From the NCBI GenBank assembly GCA_017464135.1, contig JAFUEB010000004.1, forward strand, positions 62,001 through 126,000: 64,000 nt of DNA. The letters run 5' to 3'. Below the pieces are notes generated by a model. That model saw nothing but the letters and a program-made list of their open reading frames with translations, searched no databases and was not told where the DNA came from. The number at the start of each line of letters is the position of its first letter. The first letter of the stretch is position 1. This document shows positions 18,733-28,362 of this stretch, one piece after another. Position numbers and translations under genes: made by a program. Origin of the DNA: Candidatus Saccharimonadota bacterium (GTDB lineage Bacteria > Patescibacteriota > Saccharimonadia > Saccharimonadales > Saccharimonadaceae).

Positions 18733-18915
18733 ATGTTAAGTCTACATGTAGCGGTAGCAATTGCGTTTTTCCTGTTATTCGTCATCATGCTGATGCAAGA
18801 ACTCCGAATGAGGAATATCCTCTTCGCCGAAAAATGGGAGCACGTAATCAACATCTTTGTTATCATCTGCTGCGTTACAGTTATCGTCGTACTTTCTCTT
18901 GCTAAAAATTCCTAA
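18733..18915 (+). CDS. Small two-helix membrane protein
   Basis: 60 residues with hydrophobic helices at about 5-22 and 38-57 and a charged loop between (QELRMRNILFAEKWEH). AGAAGGGGGG precedes the ATG, and it has its own promoter and terminator, so it is a real gene. Function is unknown. Confidence 0.6.
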   Translation: MLSLHVAVAIAFFLLFVIMLMQELRMRNILFAEKWEHVINIFVIICCVTVIVVLSLAKNS

Positions 18916-18924
18916 TTCTACCTA

Positions 18925-18949
18925 CCGTCTCGAATGAGGCGGTTTTTTT
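18925..18949 (+). terminator. Intrinsic terminator
   Basis: CCGTCTC/GAGGCGG hairpin (one G-T pair) followed by seven T. Confidence 0.8.
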
Positions 18950-18991
18950 CTTTTCATGGTATAATGAGAATAACTAACTAAGGAGTGAAAA

Positions 18992-19753
18992 ATGTTTAAT
19001 TTAAATGGGAAGGTTGCGGTCGTTACGGGTGCATCTTCGGGCCTCGGCAAGCAAATGGCATTAGCTTTCGCAAGGCAAGGTGCTAACCTCGTGATTCTCG
19101 CACGTCGCTACGAAAGACTCGAAGAGTTTAAACCAGAACTCGAAAAAGCGGGTGCAAGCAAGGTACTTCCGATTAAATGCGACGTGACTTCAACGGATGA
19201 TATCAATAATGCGGCAGAAAAGGTCGAAAAAGAATTCGGTAGAGTTGATATTTTATTAAACTGTGCCGGTTCTTCAAAAGATAAAGGCGTTGTTGATATG
19301 ACGGATGAGGAATGGGATTTCACTATTGCCACCGATGAAACCTCCGTTTTTAAGATGACGCGTGCATTTGCTAAGATCATGAAAAAAAATCATTACGGCC
19401 GGATTATTAACATTGCCTCCATGTATGGTTTAGTTGGTAATACCGAGATTCATACAGTTGCCTATCATGCTTCGAAGGGTGCTGTGGTGAACTTTACGCG
19501 GGCCGTGGCGGCTGAACTTGCCACTGATGGTATTACTTGCAACGCAATTTGTCCAGGTTATTTTGAAACCGAATTAACTAAGGCCGTGCTCGATACTGAA
19601 AGATTTCAGGAATTCGCTAAAACCCACGTGCCGATGGAACGTTATGGTAAGCCAGGCGAACTAGACGCAGCTGCGGTATTTCTGGCATCAGAAGAAGCGT
19701 CGTACGTGACCGGATTGATCATGCCAGTTGATGGTGGTTACACTTGTATTTAA
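18992..19753 (+). CDS. SDR-family oxidoreductase
   Basis: 253 residues, classical short-chain dehydrogenase. It has TGASSGLG (NAD(P)-binding glycine motif), NCAGSS, an active-site serine in NIASMYG, and YHASK (catalytic Tyr and Lys). The C-terminus ends PVDGGYT, like 3-ketoacyl-ACP reductase or gluconate 5-dehydrogenase types. The arginine pair after the second strand favours NADP(H). The substrate is unknown. It has its own TATAAT and AAGGAG, and rubrerythrin follows after 12 bp, so the two probably form an operon. Confidence 0.88.
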   Translation: MFNLNGKVAVVTGASSGLGKQMALAFARQGANLVILARRYERLEEFKPELEKAGASKVLPIKCDVTSTDDINNAAEKVEKEFGRVDILLNCAGSSKDKGVVDMTDEEWDFTIATDETSVFKMTRAFAKIMKKNHYGRIINIASMYGLVGNTEIHTVAYHASKGAVVNFTRAVAAELATDGITCNAICPGYFETELTKAVLDTERFQEFAKTHVPMERYGKPGELDAAAVFLASEEASYVTGLIMPVDGGYTCI

Positions 19754-19765
19754 TAAAGGAGGAAT

Positions 19766-20302
19766 ATGTATAAAGGAACTAAAACTGAAGAAAATCTAAA
19801 GAAGGCCTTCGCGGGTGAAAGCGAAGCTCGCAACAAATATACTTATTTTGCTTCAAAGGCAAAAAAAGACGGCTATGAGCAAATTGCCGCCATCTTTGAA
19901 GAAACAGCAGGAAACGAAAAAGAACACGCCAAGATGTGGTTTAAAGAACTAAATGGTGGTTCTGTGCCTTCCACGATCGATAACCTCCGTGCCGCCGCTG
20001 ACGGAGAGAATTACGAATGGACTGACATGTACGTCGAGTTTGCCAAAACTGCACGAGAGGAAGGCTTTGAAGAACTGGCTAAGAAGTTTGAGGCTGTAGC
20101 CGAGATTGAAAAGCACCATGAAGAGCGCTATAGTGCCTTACTCAAGAACATTGAGGATAGTAAGGTGTTTTCTAAGGATGGTGATGCGATTTGGGTTTGC
20201 CGCAACTGTGGTCATATTGTAGTCGGCAAGAAAGCGCCAGAGACTTGTCCGGTTTGTAACCACCCACAGAGCTATTTCGAAATTAAAGCCGAAAATTACT
20301 AG
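19766..20302 (+). CDS. rbr: Rubrerythrin
   Basis: 178 residues. The N-terminal diiron four-helix domain has [15 protein letters not shown] and KHHEERY ligand helices. The C-terminal rubredoxin domain has CRNCGH and CPVCNH, the four-Cys Fe site. It reduces hydrogen peroxide with electrons from a rubredoxin-type donor and protects against oxidative stress. All ligands are present. AAAGGAGG precedes the start. Confidence 0.93.
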   Translation: MYKGTKTEENLKKAFAGESEARNKYTYFASKAKKDGYEQIAAIFEETAGNEKEHAKMWFKELNGGSVPSTIDNLRAAADGENYEWTDMYVEFAKTAREEGFEELAKKFEAVAEIEKHHEERYSALLKNIEDSKVFSKDGDAIWVCRNCGHIVVGKKAPETCPVCNHPQSYFEIKAENY

Positions 20303-20310
20303 AAAAGAAT

Positions 20311-20340
20311 AACCCCCGTTTCCGGGGGTATTTTTTATTT
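20311..20340. terminator. Intrinsic terminator between convergent genes
   Basis: ACCCCCG/CGGGGGT hairpin with TTTC loop and T-run; the convergent gene ends inside the T-run. Confidence 0.8.
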
Positions 20341-20907
20341 GTCTGCTTTTGCTTCTGCTTCGATAACGGCTTTCTTGTGGTATTTGGATTTACCTAGACC
20401 CAGGATTAGCCAGCAAATATCTGGGAAGAAGAAGAGACAGACGGCAAAACCAGTGCCCTTGCCAAAGGCTTTGGCGCCGTTTCTGGCCACCCAAACCATA
20501 GTGACGATGGCGAGTGCAGCAGCGAGGATTTCGCCAATAATGACGGCTGGATTATCATAACCATTAAAGACATATTGGTATTCGGTGCCAACTTTGACAA
20601 TTTCGACATTGGCGTTTGCGGTCATTGCGCTTGTAACGACAATGCCACCGAGAAAGACCCAGAAGTACCATTCTTTGATACCGAGAACTCTAAAGAGAAT
20701 ATAGATATTATAGAAAGGAATCAGAGATTTCCAGCCTTTTTCGCCGGCTTTTTCGAAGACCTTCCAAGCGGCAATTATTTGTAAAACGGCGAACAGTATC
20801 GCGATACCAACAATGAATGCGATAACCCCACCGACGACAGCACCACTTACGAAGGCTTCAGATTTAGTAGCCCCGCTAAGTAGTTTCTCAAGTTCTGCGT
20901 TTAACAT
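20335..20907 (-). CDS. DUF5684-type membrane protein
   Basis: 190 residues with four to five transmembrane helices. The central motif AWKVFEKAGEKGWKSLIPFYNIYILFRVLG is typical of DUF5684 proteins, often found next to signal peptidases. AGGAGT precedes the start. Function is unknown. Confidence 0.7.
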   Translation of the reverse strand: MLNAELEKLLSGATKSEAFVSGAVVGGVIAFIVGIAILFAVLQIIAAWKVFEKAGEKGWKSLIPFYNIYILFRVLGIKEWYFWVFLGGIVVTSAMTANANVEIVKVGTEYQYVFNGYDNPAVIIGEILAAALAIVTMVWVARNGAKAFGKGTGFAVCLFFFPDICWLILGLGKSKYHKKAVIEAEAKADK

Positions 20908-20970
20908 GATAACTCCTTAATTATTTTCTTCATTATAGCATAGAAAATGTGTTATAATACTAGTACATTT

Positions 20971-21046
20971 GCCGACTTAGCTCAGCTGGTAGAGCAACGG
21001 TTTTGTAAACCGTAGGTCGTCGGTTCAAGCCCGACAGTCGGCTCCA
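20971..21046 (+). tRNA. tRNA-Thr (anticodon TGT)
   Basis: A complete cloverleaf. The acceptor arm is closed by GCCGACT/AGTCGGC, the D-arm is AGCTCAGCTGGTAGAGC, the anticodon stem is ACGGT/ACCGT with loop TTTGTAA, and the T-arm contains GGTTCAAGCC. CCA is encoded. TATAAT lies 18 bp upstream. Confidence 0.95.
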
Positions 21047-21056
21047 CGAGAGAAAA

Positions 21057-21080
21057 GCAAGCAAAAATGCTTGCATTTTT
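21057..21080 (+). terminator. Terminator of tRNA-Thr
   Basis: GCAAGCA/TGCTTGC hairpin followed by ATTTTTT. Confidence 0.75.
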
Positions 21081-21094
21081 TGTGGCTTTTCCGA

Positions 21095-21130
21095 GTGGAG
21101 CATCTGTAGCGAAGCTACAGGCGGCTCCAC
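21095..21130 (+). other. Two-stem hairpin echoing the tRNA 3' end
   Basis: Outer stem GTGGAGC/GCTCCAC, inner stem CTGTAGC/GCTACAG with GAA loop. Its 3' arm (GGCTCCAC) repeats the acceptor end of the tRNA-Thr. It could be a remnant or a structured leader before rmuC. Confidence 0.5.
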
Positions 21131-21155
21131 AAATATATGTGCTATAATAATACCT

Positions 21156-22289
21156 ATGGATATAGTTTTAGGTGTGATGGGGGTAATAATAATTATTTTG
21201 TTAATCGTTTTGATTTTTAAGAAGTCTGCTCCGGCGCAGTCGGCTGATTTTAAATCAATGGAAGAGCGGCTAATTCGCATGGAGGGTCAGGTTAAGGAGA
21301 TTAACCCTTCAATTGATCGCAATTTCCGCGAAAACCGCAAGGAAATCGCTGAAAATCTCGAACGACTCCAGACCGGCAACGAGAAAAAACTCGAGGAAAT
21401 GCGCGAGACGGTCGATGAAAAGCTTAAAGCATCGGTTGAAAAGCGTTTTAACGAAAGCTTCAAATCGATTTCTACCCAACTCACTCAGGTCTATCAAGGT
21501 CTTGGCGAGATGAAGAGTATGGCGACCGAAGTTGGTGACTTAAAGAAGGTTATGGAGGGCGTTAAGACTCGTGGTATTTATGGCGAAGTTCAGCTTGGCT
21601 CGATTATTAGTGATATGTTAAACAAATCCCAATATGAAGAGAACATCGCCACTAAACCAGGCTCAAGTGACCGTGTCGAATTTGCGATCAAGATGCCAGG
21701 GAAAGAAGACAATGTTTATCTTCCGATTGACTCTAAATTCCCAGTCGAGAATTATTCGCGTTTAATTGCCGCTTACGATGCTGGCAATAAGGCCGATATT
21801 GCCACTTACCAGAAAGCACTCGCAAATGATGTTAAGGAGCAAGCCAAGAAGATTTCGACTAAATATATTGAACCGCCAATGACGACCGAGTTTGGCATTA
21901 TGTTTGTGCCGACCGAATCGCTCTATGCGGAGATTATCCGAATTCCAGGTCTTTCTGATGAGATTCGTAAGAAACAAAAGATTACGATTGCTTCGCCATC
22001 AACGCTTCCGGTGATGCTAAACGGCCTCGTAATGGGCTTTAGGACGCTCGCGATCGAGAAACGTTCAGCTGATGTTTGGCAAACGCTCGGTGCCGTTAAA
22101 ACTCAGTTTGGTAAGTTTGGTGAATTACTTGAGGGCGTACAAAAGAAACTTCAGGAATCAGCTAATAAGATTGAATCGGCGAGAACCACTTCCCGCCAGA
22201 TTGAGCGTAAACTAAAAGATGTCGAAGAATTGCCAGAAACTGAATCTGTTAAATTAATAGGAGAAGTATCCAATGAGTCTGAAGAGTAA
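21156..22289 (+). CDS. rmuC: DNA recombination protein RmuC
   Basis: 377 residues. An N-terminal membrane anchor (residues 2-22) is followed by a long coiled coil (35-120) and the RmuC core with GIYGEVQLGSII, DSKFPVENYSRL, YIEPPMTTEFGIMFVPTESLYAE and SPSTLPVMLNGL. RmuC limits rearrangements at inverted repeats and may be a nuclease. A TATAAT 7 nt before the ATG and no Shine-Dalgarno suggest a leaderless mRNA. It overlaps the next gene by 17 bp. Confidence 0.92.
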   Translation: MDIVLGVMGVIIIILLIVLIFKKSAPAQSADFKSMEERLIRMEGQVKEINPSIDRNFRENRKEIAENLERLQTGNEKKLEEMRETVDEKLKASVEKRFNESFKSISTQLTQVYQGLGEMKSMATEVGDLKKVMEGVKTRGIYGEVQLGSIISDMLNKSQYEENIATKPGSSDRVEFAIKMPGKEDNVYLPIDSKFPVENYSRLIAAYDAGNKADIATYQKALANDVKEQAKKISTKYIEPPMTTEFGIMFVPTESLYAEIIRIPGLSDEIRKKQKITIASPSTLPVMLNGLVMGFRTLAIEKRSADVWQTLGAVKTQFGKFGELLEGVQKKLQESANKIESARTTSRQIERKLKDVEELPETESVKLIGEVSNESEE

Positions 22290-23790
22290 GCTCACCCGCA
22301 AAAACCGTGATTATATCGTATTGTTCATCCTAAATGCCGCCGGTATGATTCTGGAATTAGTTGCCTCAAGGCTAATGTCGCCATATTTTGGCAGTAGTAA
22401 TTTTGTTTGGACGGCAATCATTGGCATCATTCTCCTGGCTGGCAGTCTTGGCAATGTCCTTGGTGGTAGGATCTCAAACAGACGGAATGCTCGTTACCTT
22501 ACTATTATGTTACTATTATTTGCTGCAATTTATCTGGCGGTTACACCAATGGTTGATGCGTCGATTCTATCAGCCATCAAGTCTGGTAATAATGGCGTCC
22601 AATTCTCATCGGTGATTTCAAGTATCGTATTCTTCCTAGTGCCGGCTACGATTCTTGGTATTATCACGCCGATTATCATGAAGGAGCATATTGTAAACAG
22701 TGAAGATCAGGGTAAGGAATCTGGTAGAATTACGGCAATAATTGCGATTGGTAGCCTGCTTGGTACTTTTGCTGGAGGTTTCTGGATTATTCCAGCCATT
22801 GGCACGAGAATGATTTTCAATGTGCTCGCAATTACAATTATCTTAATGGTGCCGTTCTTTATGTCAATTACCGACACTAAGAGTATTAAACTTAAATGGC
22901 GCTATTTCTTCGCAATGCTCCTTGCAACGGTCGTGACGATTGCTTCCATTATCACTGTAAGTAGCATGACTAGGAACGTCGAAGGCTCAATCAGTATTGA
23001 CACTGAGTATGGTCGTGTAATTGTAGAAGATGGCATCTATGGAGATGACGAAGTGCGCTATTACAAGCAAAGTGGCGCTTATTCTTCGGCAACTTTCTTA
23101 TCTGAAGATAAAAAATATGATCTCGTCTTTAATTATCTGAAGAAATATGACGAAATGTTTAAATTCCTAAACGTGAAGAGTACTGCAATGATTGGTGGTG
23201 CAGCTTATCAATATCCGAAGTATTTCATTTCGCATTTCAAAGATAAATCCATGGATGTGGTTGAGATTGATCCGATGTCAACGGAAATTGCGAAGAATTA
23301 TTTCTTCCTAGATGATTTAGTAAGAGATTATGATACCGAATCGACTGGGCGACTAGGCCTATATAATGACGATGGACGTGTTTTCCTCGCTGATTCGACT
23401 AAGAAGTATGATGCAATTCTAAACGATGCCTTTTCAGGTGAAGTGCCAGTAGGGACTCTTGCGACCGTCGATGCGGCTAAGATTATTAAGAGTCGCTTAA
23501 ATAAAGATGGTGTTTATATGTCGAATGTACTCGGCGCGGTTAGTGGGCATCGTGGTAAGTTCCTGCGCGCTGAGGTGAAGACCTTAAAGAAAGTCTTTAG
23601 GCATGTTTATGTGATGCCAGTTTATGAGAACGCTACCAGCAATCAATATGTAAACTGGATGGTGATTGCTACCGATAATGACGATTACGTACCTAAGACT
23701 GTTGATATTGAATTAACCGAGAAGGATATAACCTTGACTGATGACTACTGTCCAATTGATAGCTTGATTACAACTGAATACTTTGATTAG
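22273..23790 (+). CDS. Membrane-bound spermidine-synthase-like protein
   Basis: 505 residues. The N-terminal 235 residues form about seven transmembrane helices (MILELVASRLMSPYFGSSNFVWTAIIG pattern). The C-terminal 260 are a spermidine-synthase-type Rossmann domain with MIGGAAYQYPKYF, VVEIDPM and DAILNDAFSG. This fused family often lacks proven aminopropyltransferase activity. The start overlaps rmuC; AGGAGAAG precedes it. Confidence 0.8.
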   Translation: MSLKSKLTRKNRDYIVLFILNAAGMILELVASRLMSPYFGSSNFVWTAIIGIILLAGSLGNVLGGRISNRRNARYLTIMLLLFAAIYLAVTPMVDASILSAIKSGNNGVQFSSVISSIVFFLVPATILGIITPIIMKEHIVNSEDQGKESGRITAIIAIGSLLGTFAGGFWIIPAIGTRMIFNVLAITIILMVPFFMSITDTKSIKLKWRYFFAMLLATVVTIASIITVSSMTRNVEGSISIDTEYGRVIVEDGIYGDDEVRYYKQSGAYSSATFLSEDKKYDLVFNYLKKYDEMFKFLNVKSTAMIGGAAYQYPKYFISHFKDKSMDVVEIDPMSTEIAKNYFFLDDLVRDYDTESTGRLGLYNDDGRVFLADSTKKYDAILNDAFSGEVPVGTLATVDAAKIIKSRLNKDGVYMSNVLGAVSGHRGKFLRAEVKTLKKVFRHVYVMPVYENATSNQYVNWMVIATDNDDYVPKTVDIELTEKDITLTDDYCPIDSLITTEYFD

Positions 23791-24455
23791 AAACCACGAA
23801 TCTTCTCGAATGGGAAGAGTCTCATAATCACTGGGCCAACGATACGGCAATAAGGAATGGTTCCGAGACCATTTCTTGAATCCCAAGAATTGGAACCTTC
23901 ACGATTATCACCGGAAACAAATAATTCGCCGTCTGGAACTGTAATGTCAACTTCGCCACTAGTGTATTCTTTTGGACCATCATCGGTAGCGTGACGCCAT
24001 TCTTTATCATAGTTAAAGCCATCTGGATATTCATCATTATAGATGGTCATAATACCGGCTTTTACAACTACGCGTTCGCCCGGGAAAGCAATAACGCGCT
24101 TAATAATGTATTGATCAGCGACATTTTCCGGAACAGTGCAAGTCATTGGTTTAACGACGCCTTGTTCTTTGTATTTTTCGACGGACTTTTCATTTTCATT
24201 CATAAAGACGATGATTTGGCCTCGTTTCGGGATATATTCTTGTCCTATAAAGTGGGCCCAAGAGACGGCAGCACGGTTCACAATGACACGATCGTCGTTC
24301 TGTAAAGTATTCTCCATACTGACGCCAACGACGTTGTATGAGCGATAAATGTAGGTATTTAAGAATAGCGTGCCTAAAACTATAGCAACGACAAAGCCAG
24401 CAAGACTCAGAATATCTTTTAATAAAGGATGCTTTTGAAAAAATGTTGGTTTCAT
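23787..24455 (-). CDS. lepB: Signal peptidase I
   Basis: 222 residues with an N-terminal membrane helix (16-36), catalytic Ser in VVGVSMENTL, catalytic Lys in IIKRVIAFPGE, and the SGDNREGSNSWDSR box E. It removes signal peptides outside the membrane, including those of the FISUMP proteins here. It ends 4 bp inside the convergent gene. TATAAT lies 7 nt before the start with no Shine-Dalgarno, so the transcript is probably leaderless. Confidence 0.93.
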   Translation of the reverse strand: MKPTFFQKHPLLKDILSLAGFVVAIVLGTLFLNTYIYRSYNVVGVSMENTLQNDDRVIVNRAAVSWAHFIGQEYIPKRGQIIVFMNENEKSVEKYKEQGVVKPMTCTVPENVADQYIIKRVIAFPGERVVVKAGIMTIYNDEYPDGFNYDKEWRHATDDGPKEYTSGEVDITVPDGELFVSGDNREGSNSWDSRNGLGTIPYCRIVGPVIMRLFPFEKIRGF

Positions 24456-24512
24456 GAAAAATATTATAGCACTTTTAAGCTTATATTAAATAATTTGATA
24501 TAATATAAGGGT

Positions 24513-25295
24513 ATGGCAGATTTTATATTAGCAAGAAAATCTAGGAATATCGCAAGCAATATAGTGCATATCTTTTTAAATATCTTGCTAGGAATCTTAG
24601 CTGTTTTAGTTACAGTCTTTAGCGCGAGTCCGTGGCTCGGCATTTTACTAGTTCTGGTCTCGAAGTGGCGTATTTTTGCAGTTCGCCGTCGCTATTTGTG
24701 GTTAAACCTTAAGTCTAATCTCGTTGATATTATTGTTGGCTTTAGCGTTGTCATTTTGGCTTATTTTGCCGGCCACTCACTTCTTCCAGTTGATTTCTTA
24801 CTCATGGCAATTTATGTATTATGGTTGCTCGTGCTTAAACCTATGTCATCAGAAGCCGCTACGCTTTCACAATCCCTCGTAGCTGTGTTTCTAGGTATTT
24901 CGGCTTCGACGATTATGACCGCAAGCCTTGATCCAATCATCGCTGTCATACTAGCATTTCTGATTGGTTATGCTGCGAGCCGTCACGTTTTAGCGCAAAC
25001 TGGTGGACAGGATTTTACTCTTACGACCTTAGTTTGTGGTTTAGTGTTCGCCGAGATTGCTTGGCTTTGCAATTCTTGGTCGATTGTTTATACTTTCGGA
25101 AATACCGGCATTAGGATTCCGCAAGTTGCTATTATTTTGACAATTTTTGCCTTTATCTATAACTACGCCAGACAGGCAATGTATAAATATCAGGAAGATT
25201 TTAGATTCCGAGATATTTTAGGGCCCGTTCTGTTTGGCGTGGCGTTAGTGGGCATAATTGTAATTTGCTTTAGTAATCCAATATTTAATATCTAA
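24513..25295 (+). CDS. Polytopic membrane protein of unknown function
   Basis: 260 residues with about seven hydrophobic helices over the full length and few charged loops. I recognise no family. TATAAT ends 8 nt before the ATG, so it may be leaderless. It sits 9 bp before htrA, which has its own strong AAGGAGG. Confidence 0.6.
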   Translation: MADFILARKSRNIASNIVHIFLNILLGILAVLVTVFSASPWLGILLVLVSKWRIFAVRRRYLWLNLKSNLVDIIVGFSVVILAYFAGHSLLPVDFLLMAIYVLWLLVLKPMSSEAATLSQSLVAVFLGISASTIMTASLDPIIAVILAFLIGYAASRHVLAQTGGQDFTLTTLVCGLVFAEIAWLCNSWSIVYTFGNTGIRIPQVAIILTIFAFIYNYARQAMYKYQEDFRFRDILGPVLFGVALVGIIVICFSNPIFNI

Positions 25296-25304
25296 GGAGG
25301 TTAA

Positions 25305-26516
25305 ATGGAAAATATTGAAGAGGGCAAGATTTCTGAAGTACCAAAACAAGATACTGCTGTAGTGGTTGAACAACCTAAAGAGGCTAGGGAACCAAGAGCT
25401 CGTAATACGTTTGCTACATTTCTCGCTACAATTGCAGTTTTGCTCGGTGCTGGTGGTTTGACATTTGGTGTGCTAGCTTATACTGAGGCGCACAAGCCGC
25501 TTACCGTTTTATCAAGTGGTACGGATGGAAACTCAGCAAACTTCACGGAAGGCTCAATTGCCGATGTCGTGAGCAAAGTTTCCGACAGTGTGGTTTCGAT
25601 TGTAACATCGACAACTAGTCATAATTACTGGGGACAAGCTTATGAATCCGGTGCAGCCGGTACTGGCGTGGTGGTTTCTGCTGATGGTTATGTACTAACT
25701 AACAAGCACGTGATTGACGGTGCGAATTCGATTACTATCGTGATGCATGACGGCACGACTTACGAGAATGCAACAGTTGCCGCTACGGATCCTCTAAATG
25801 ATATCGCGTTTGTCAAAATCAGCGATGTTTCTGATTTGAAGGCAGCTACGCTGGGCGATTCAAAGACTATTACAGCCGGACAACAGGTGGTCGCAATCGG
25901 TAATGCACTTGGGCAATATCAAAACTCCGTGACTTCGGGTATCATTTCCGGTACCGGTCGTTCTCTTACGGCTACGGATAATTCTGGTAGCATGTCGGAA
26001 CAACTTAGTGATATGATTCAGACCGATGCCGCGATTAACTCGGGTAACTCCGGTGGTCCACTCATTAATGCAGCTGGCGAAGTGATTGGTATCAATACTG
26101 CTACTTCTGCAAGCGGTGAGAACGTTGGTTTCGCGATTCCAATCGCCAGTGTTAAGGGTATGCTTTCACAACTAGTTTCCAGCGGTAAAGCCGAAAGAGC
26201 CTATGTCGGTGTTTATAGCGTTGATATTACACCGGATTATGCCAAGAAATATAATCTTCCAGTGACAACTGGCACCTACATTTATAGTTCGCAATCTTAT
26301 TCTGCAATCCTTAGTGGCAGTCCGGCTGCTAAAGCAGGACTTCATGATAAGGATATCATCACGGCTGTAAATGGCGTGAAGATTGGTTCGGCCGGTTCAT
26401 TATCGACTTTAATTGGTGAATACAAACCAGGCGACACCGTTTCGCTCACCATCATCCGAGATGGAAAAGAAATGGGCATCAAGGTTGAGCTAGCTGGCTA
26501 TCAATCCACAAAATAA
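25305..26516 (+). CDS. htrA: HtrA/DegP-type serine protease with PDZ domain
   Basis: 403 residues: cytoplasmic N-tail, transmembrane anchor at about 37-60, trypsin-like domain and one C-terminal PDZ domain (about 300-395). The triad is visible as His135 (TNKHV), Asp166 (NDIAF) and Ser249 (GNSGGP). It performs extracytoplasmic protein quality control. AAGGAGG precedes the ATG. Confidence 0.93.
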   Translation: MENIEEGKISEVPKQDTAVVVEQPKEAREPRARNTFATFLATIAVLLGAGGLTFGVLAYTEAHKPLTVLSSGTDGNSANFTEGSIADVVSKVSDSVVSIVTSTTSHNYWGQAYESGAAGTGVVVSADGYVLTNKHVIDGANSITIVMHDGTTYENATVAATDPLNDIAFVKISDVSDLKAATLGDSKTITAGQQVVAIGNALGQYQNSVTSGIISGTGRSLTATDNSGSMSEQLSDMIQTDAAINSGNSGGPLINAAGEVIGINTATSASGENVGFAIPIASVKGMLSQLVSSGKAERAYVGVYSVDITPDYAKKYNLPVTTGTYIYSSQSYSAILSGSPAAKAGLHDKDIITAVNGVKIGSAGSLSTLIGEYKPGDTVSLTIIRDGKEMGIKVELAGYQSTK

Positions 26517-27295
26517 AGGATGAAATTCCGGGTCTCGACTAGTTCGAGACCTTTTTTGTTACAGTATTCAATGATTTTTTGATGCTGGCTCGGGTCGGAT
26601 TCAAGGATTAGGTGTTTAATATCTAGCCGTGCCGAGACTTGATTAATAAGCTCGTAGATTAGAGCTAGACCGTCATTTGAGGCGTAGAGCGCTGTGAGCG
26701 GCTCGTATTCTAGACTGTCAAAGTCTAGCCAATCCCAGGATTTGTCGACATACGGCAAGTTTGCCGCAACGATATCGATGTTACGATCTAGCGCGTCGTT
26801 TAAGAGATCTGATTTTTGCAAAATGATATCGGAGTGGAGTTTCTTGCTATTCTTTTTTGCAACTTCAAGTGCCTTGTCGGAGTTATCAATCGCAACTACC
26901 TTAGCCTTAGGGATTTCTAGTTTCAAAGTCGTAGCAATACAACCGGAACCAGTACCCACATCGTAGATGATTGGATACTCGATATTCTCGGCGATTTTCT
27001 TAACTATATCGATAATGTCTTCGGTTTCTGGACGGGGAATTAGGACATTTTCGTCTACATAAAATTCGCGGCCATAGAACTCTTTACTATTGATAATATA
27101 AGCAAGTGGTTTATTTTTAGCGCGCTCGTTTAAGTAATAATTTGCCTTTTCTTCTTCGACTTCGGTTAAATCTCTGGTATCATGCGAAATTAGATAAGTG
27201 CGATCTTTCTCGCGAAGAATATTCAATAGAATTAATTCAGCATCAATACTCGGAACTTTGGTTTTGGCTTTTTCTAACCAGTTTGCTATATTCAT
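26501..27295 (-). CDS. prmC: Release factor glutamine methyltransferase PrmC
   Basis: 264 residues. SAM-binding motif YDVGTGSGCIATTL and catalytic NLPY (NPPY in most bacteria) in VAANLPYVDKSW; the N-terminal helical domain ends IPRPETE. It methylates the GGQ glutamine of release factors and lies directly downstream of prfA with one base between. The second position of NPPY is Leu, a variant that should still bind Gln. Confidence 0.9.
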   Translation of the reverse strand: MNIANWLEKAKTKVPSIDAELILLNILREKDRTYLISHDTRDLTEVEEEKANYYLNERAKNKPLAYIINSKEFYGREFYVDENVLIPRPETEDIIDIVKKIAENIEYPIIYDVGTGSGCIATTLKLEIPKAKVVAIDNSDKALEVAKKNSKKLHSDIILQKSDLLNDALDRNIDIVAANLPYVDKSWDWLDFDSLEYEPLTALYASNDGLALIYELINQVSARLDIKHLILESDPSQHQKIIEYCNKKGLELVETRNFILYFVD

Positions 27296-27296
27296 A

Positions 27297-28340
27297 TTAG
27301 GCTTCGGCCTTCAATTCACGTTCGTGCAAGGTTAATTCATGGATTAAATCATCGATGTCGCCATCCATGACAGCTGGAATGTTGCTTCTGGAATAATGAA
27401 TGCGGTGGTCGGTCACACGATCCTGTGGGAAGTTGTAGGTGCGAATCTTTTCTGAGCGGTCACCGGTACCGATAAGAGATTTGCGGGCTTCCGATGCGTT
27501 CTTGATTTCTTCTTCTTTTTTACGCTCTAAGAGCCTCGAGCGAAGCACATTCATGGCCTTGATACGGTTCTGCTGCTGAGAGCGTTCGTCTTGCATGGCA
27601 ACAACTAATCCGGTTGGTAGGTGTGTGATGCGGACGGCTGAATCGGTCGTATTAACGCCCTGACCGCCATGACCACCGGAGCGGTAGATATCAATGCGCA
27701 GGTCTTCTGGTTTGATTTCTAAATCTTGTTCGGAGGCTTCCGGAAGTACGGCCACAGTGACAGTAGAAGTATGAATGCGGCCTTGCGATTCGGTCACTGG
27801 AACACGTTGTACGCGATGAACACCTCCTTCAAATTTGAGCTTGCCGTAGGCTTCATCGCCAGAAATCTTAAAGATGACTTCCTTCATACCACCGGCTTCA
27901 TTCTCATTTTGAGACATCAGCTCAGCACGTAAGCCGTGGCTCTCGGCATATTTCACATACATACGATAGAGCTCGCCAGCAAAAAGGGAAGCTTCATCGC
28001 CACCAGCACCGGCACGGATTTCAATAATAGCCGGCTTGTCATCCTCTGGGTCACGCGGAATAGTCAGTTCTTCAAATTCGGCCTTGGCCTTCTCGATTTC
28101 TTCCTTAAGGTTCTTGATATCTTCTCTTGCGATTTCGCCAAGTTCAGGATCATTTACGAGTGATTCGGCTTCTTCCAAATTCGCACTCATTTGGGTGATT
28201 TTAGCATCTAAATCGACAATTTCTCGGAGCAAGCTGGCGCGCTTGCTTTTGGTGGCAAAATCAGGAGAATTATAAGCATCAGGTTTCCCAAGAAAGTCCT
28301 CTATCTCTTTTAATTCATCTTTATATTTATCAATATCCAT
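27297..28340 (-). CDS. prfA: Peptide chain release factor 1
   Basis: 347 residues. It has the GGQ motif ([17 protein letters not shown]) and the RF1-type downstream segment [14 protein letters not shown]. It ends translation at UAA and UAG. The mRNA is probably leaderless: TATAAT ends 6 nt before the ATG. Its -10 overlaps that of tRNA-Val on the other strand. Confidence 0.95.
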   Translation of the reverse strand: MDIDKYKDELKEIEDFLGKPDAYNSPDFATKSKRASLLREIVDLDAKITQMSANLEEAESLVNDPELGEIAREDIKNLKEEIEKAKAEFEELTIPRDPEDDKPAIIEIRAGAGGDEASLFAGELYRMYVKYAESHGLRAELMSQNENEAGGMKEVIFKISGDEAYGKLKFEGGVHRVQRVPVTESQGRIHTSTVTVAVLPEASEQDLEIKPEDLRIDIYRSGGHGGQGVNTTDSAVRITHLPTGLVVAMQDERSQQQNRIKAMNVLRSRLLERKKEEEIKNASEARKSLIGTGDRSEKIRTYNFPQDRVTDHRIHYSRSNIPAVMDGDIDDLIHELTLHERELKAEA

Positions 28341-28342
28341 GT

Positions 28343-28352
28343 TATAATTATA
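28343..28352. promoter_or_regulatory. Overlapping divergent -10 boxes (prfA and tRNA-Val)
   Basis: TATAAT on the plus strand (28343-28348) and TATAAT on the minus strand (28347-28352) share two bases. Only one polymerase can occupy the site at a time. Confidence 0.6.
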
Positions 28353-28362
28353 GCATGTTTTT

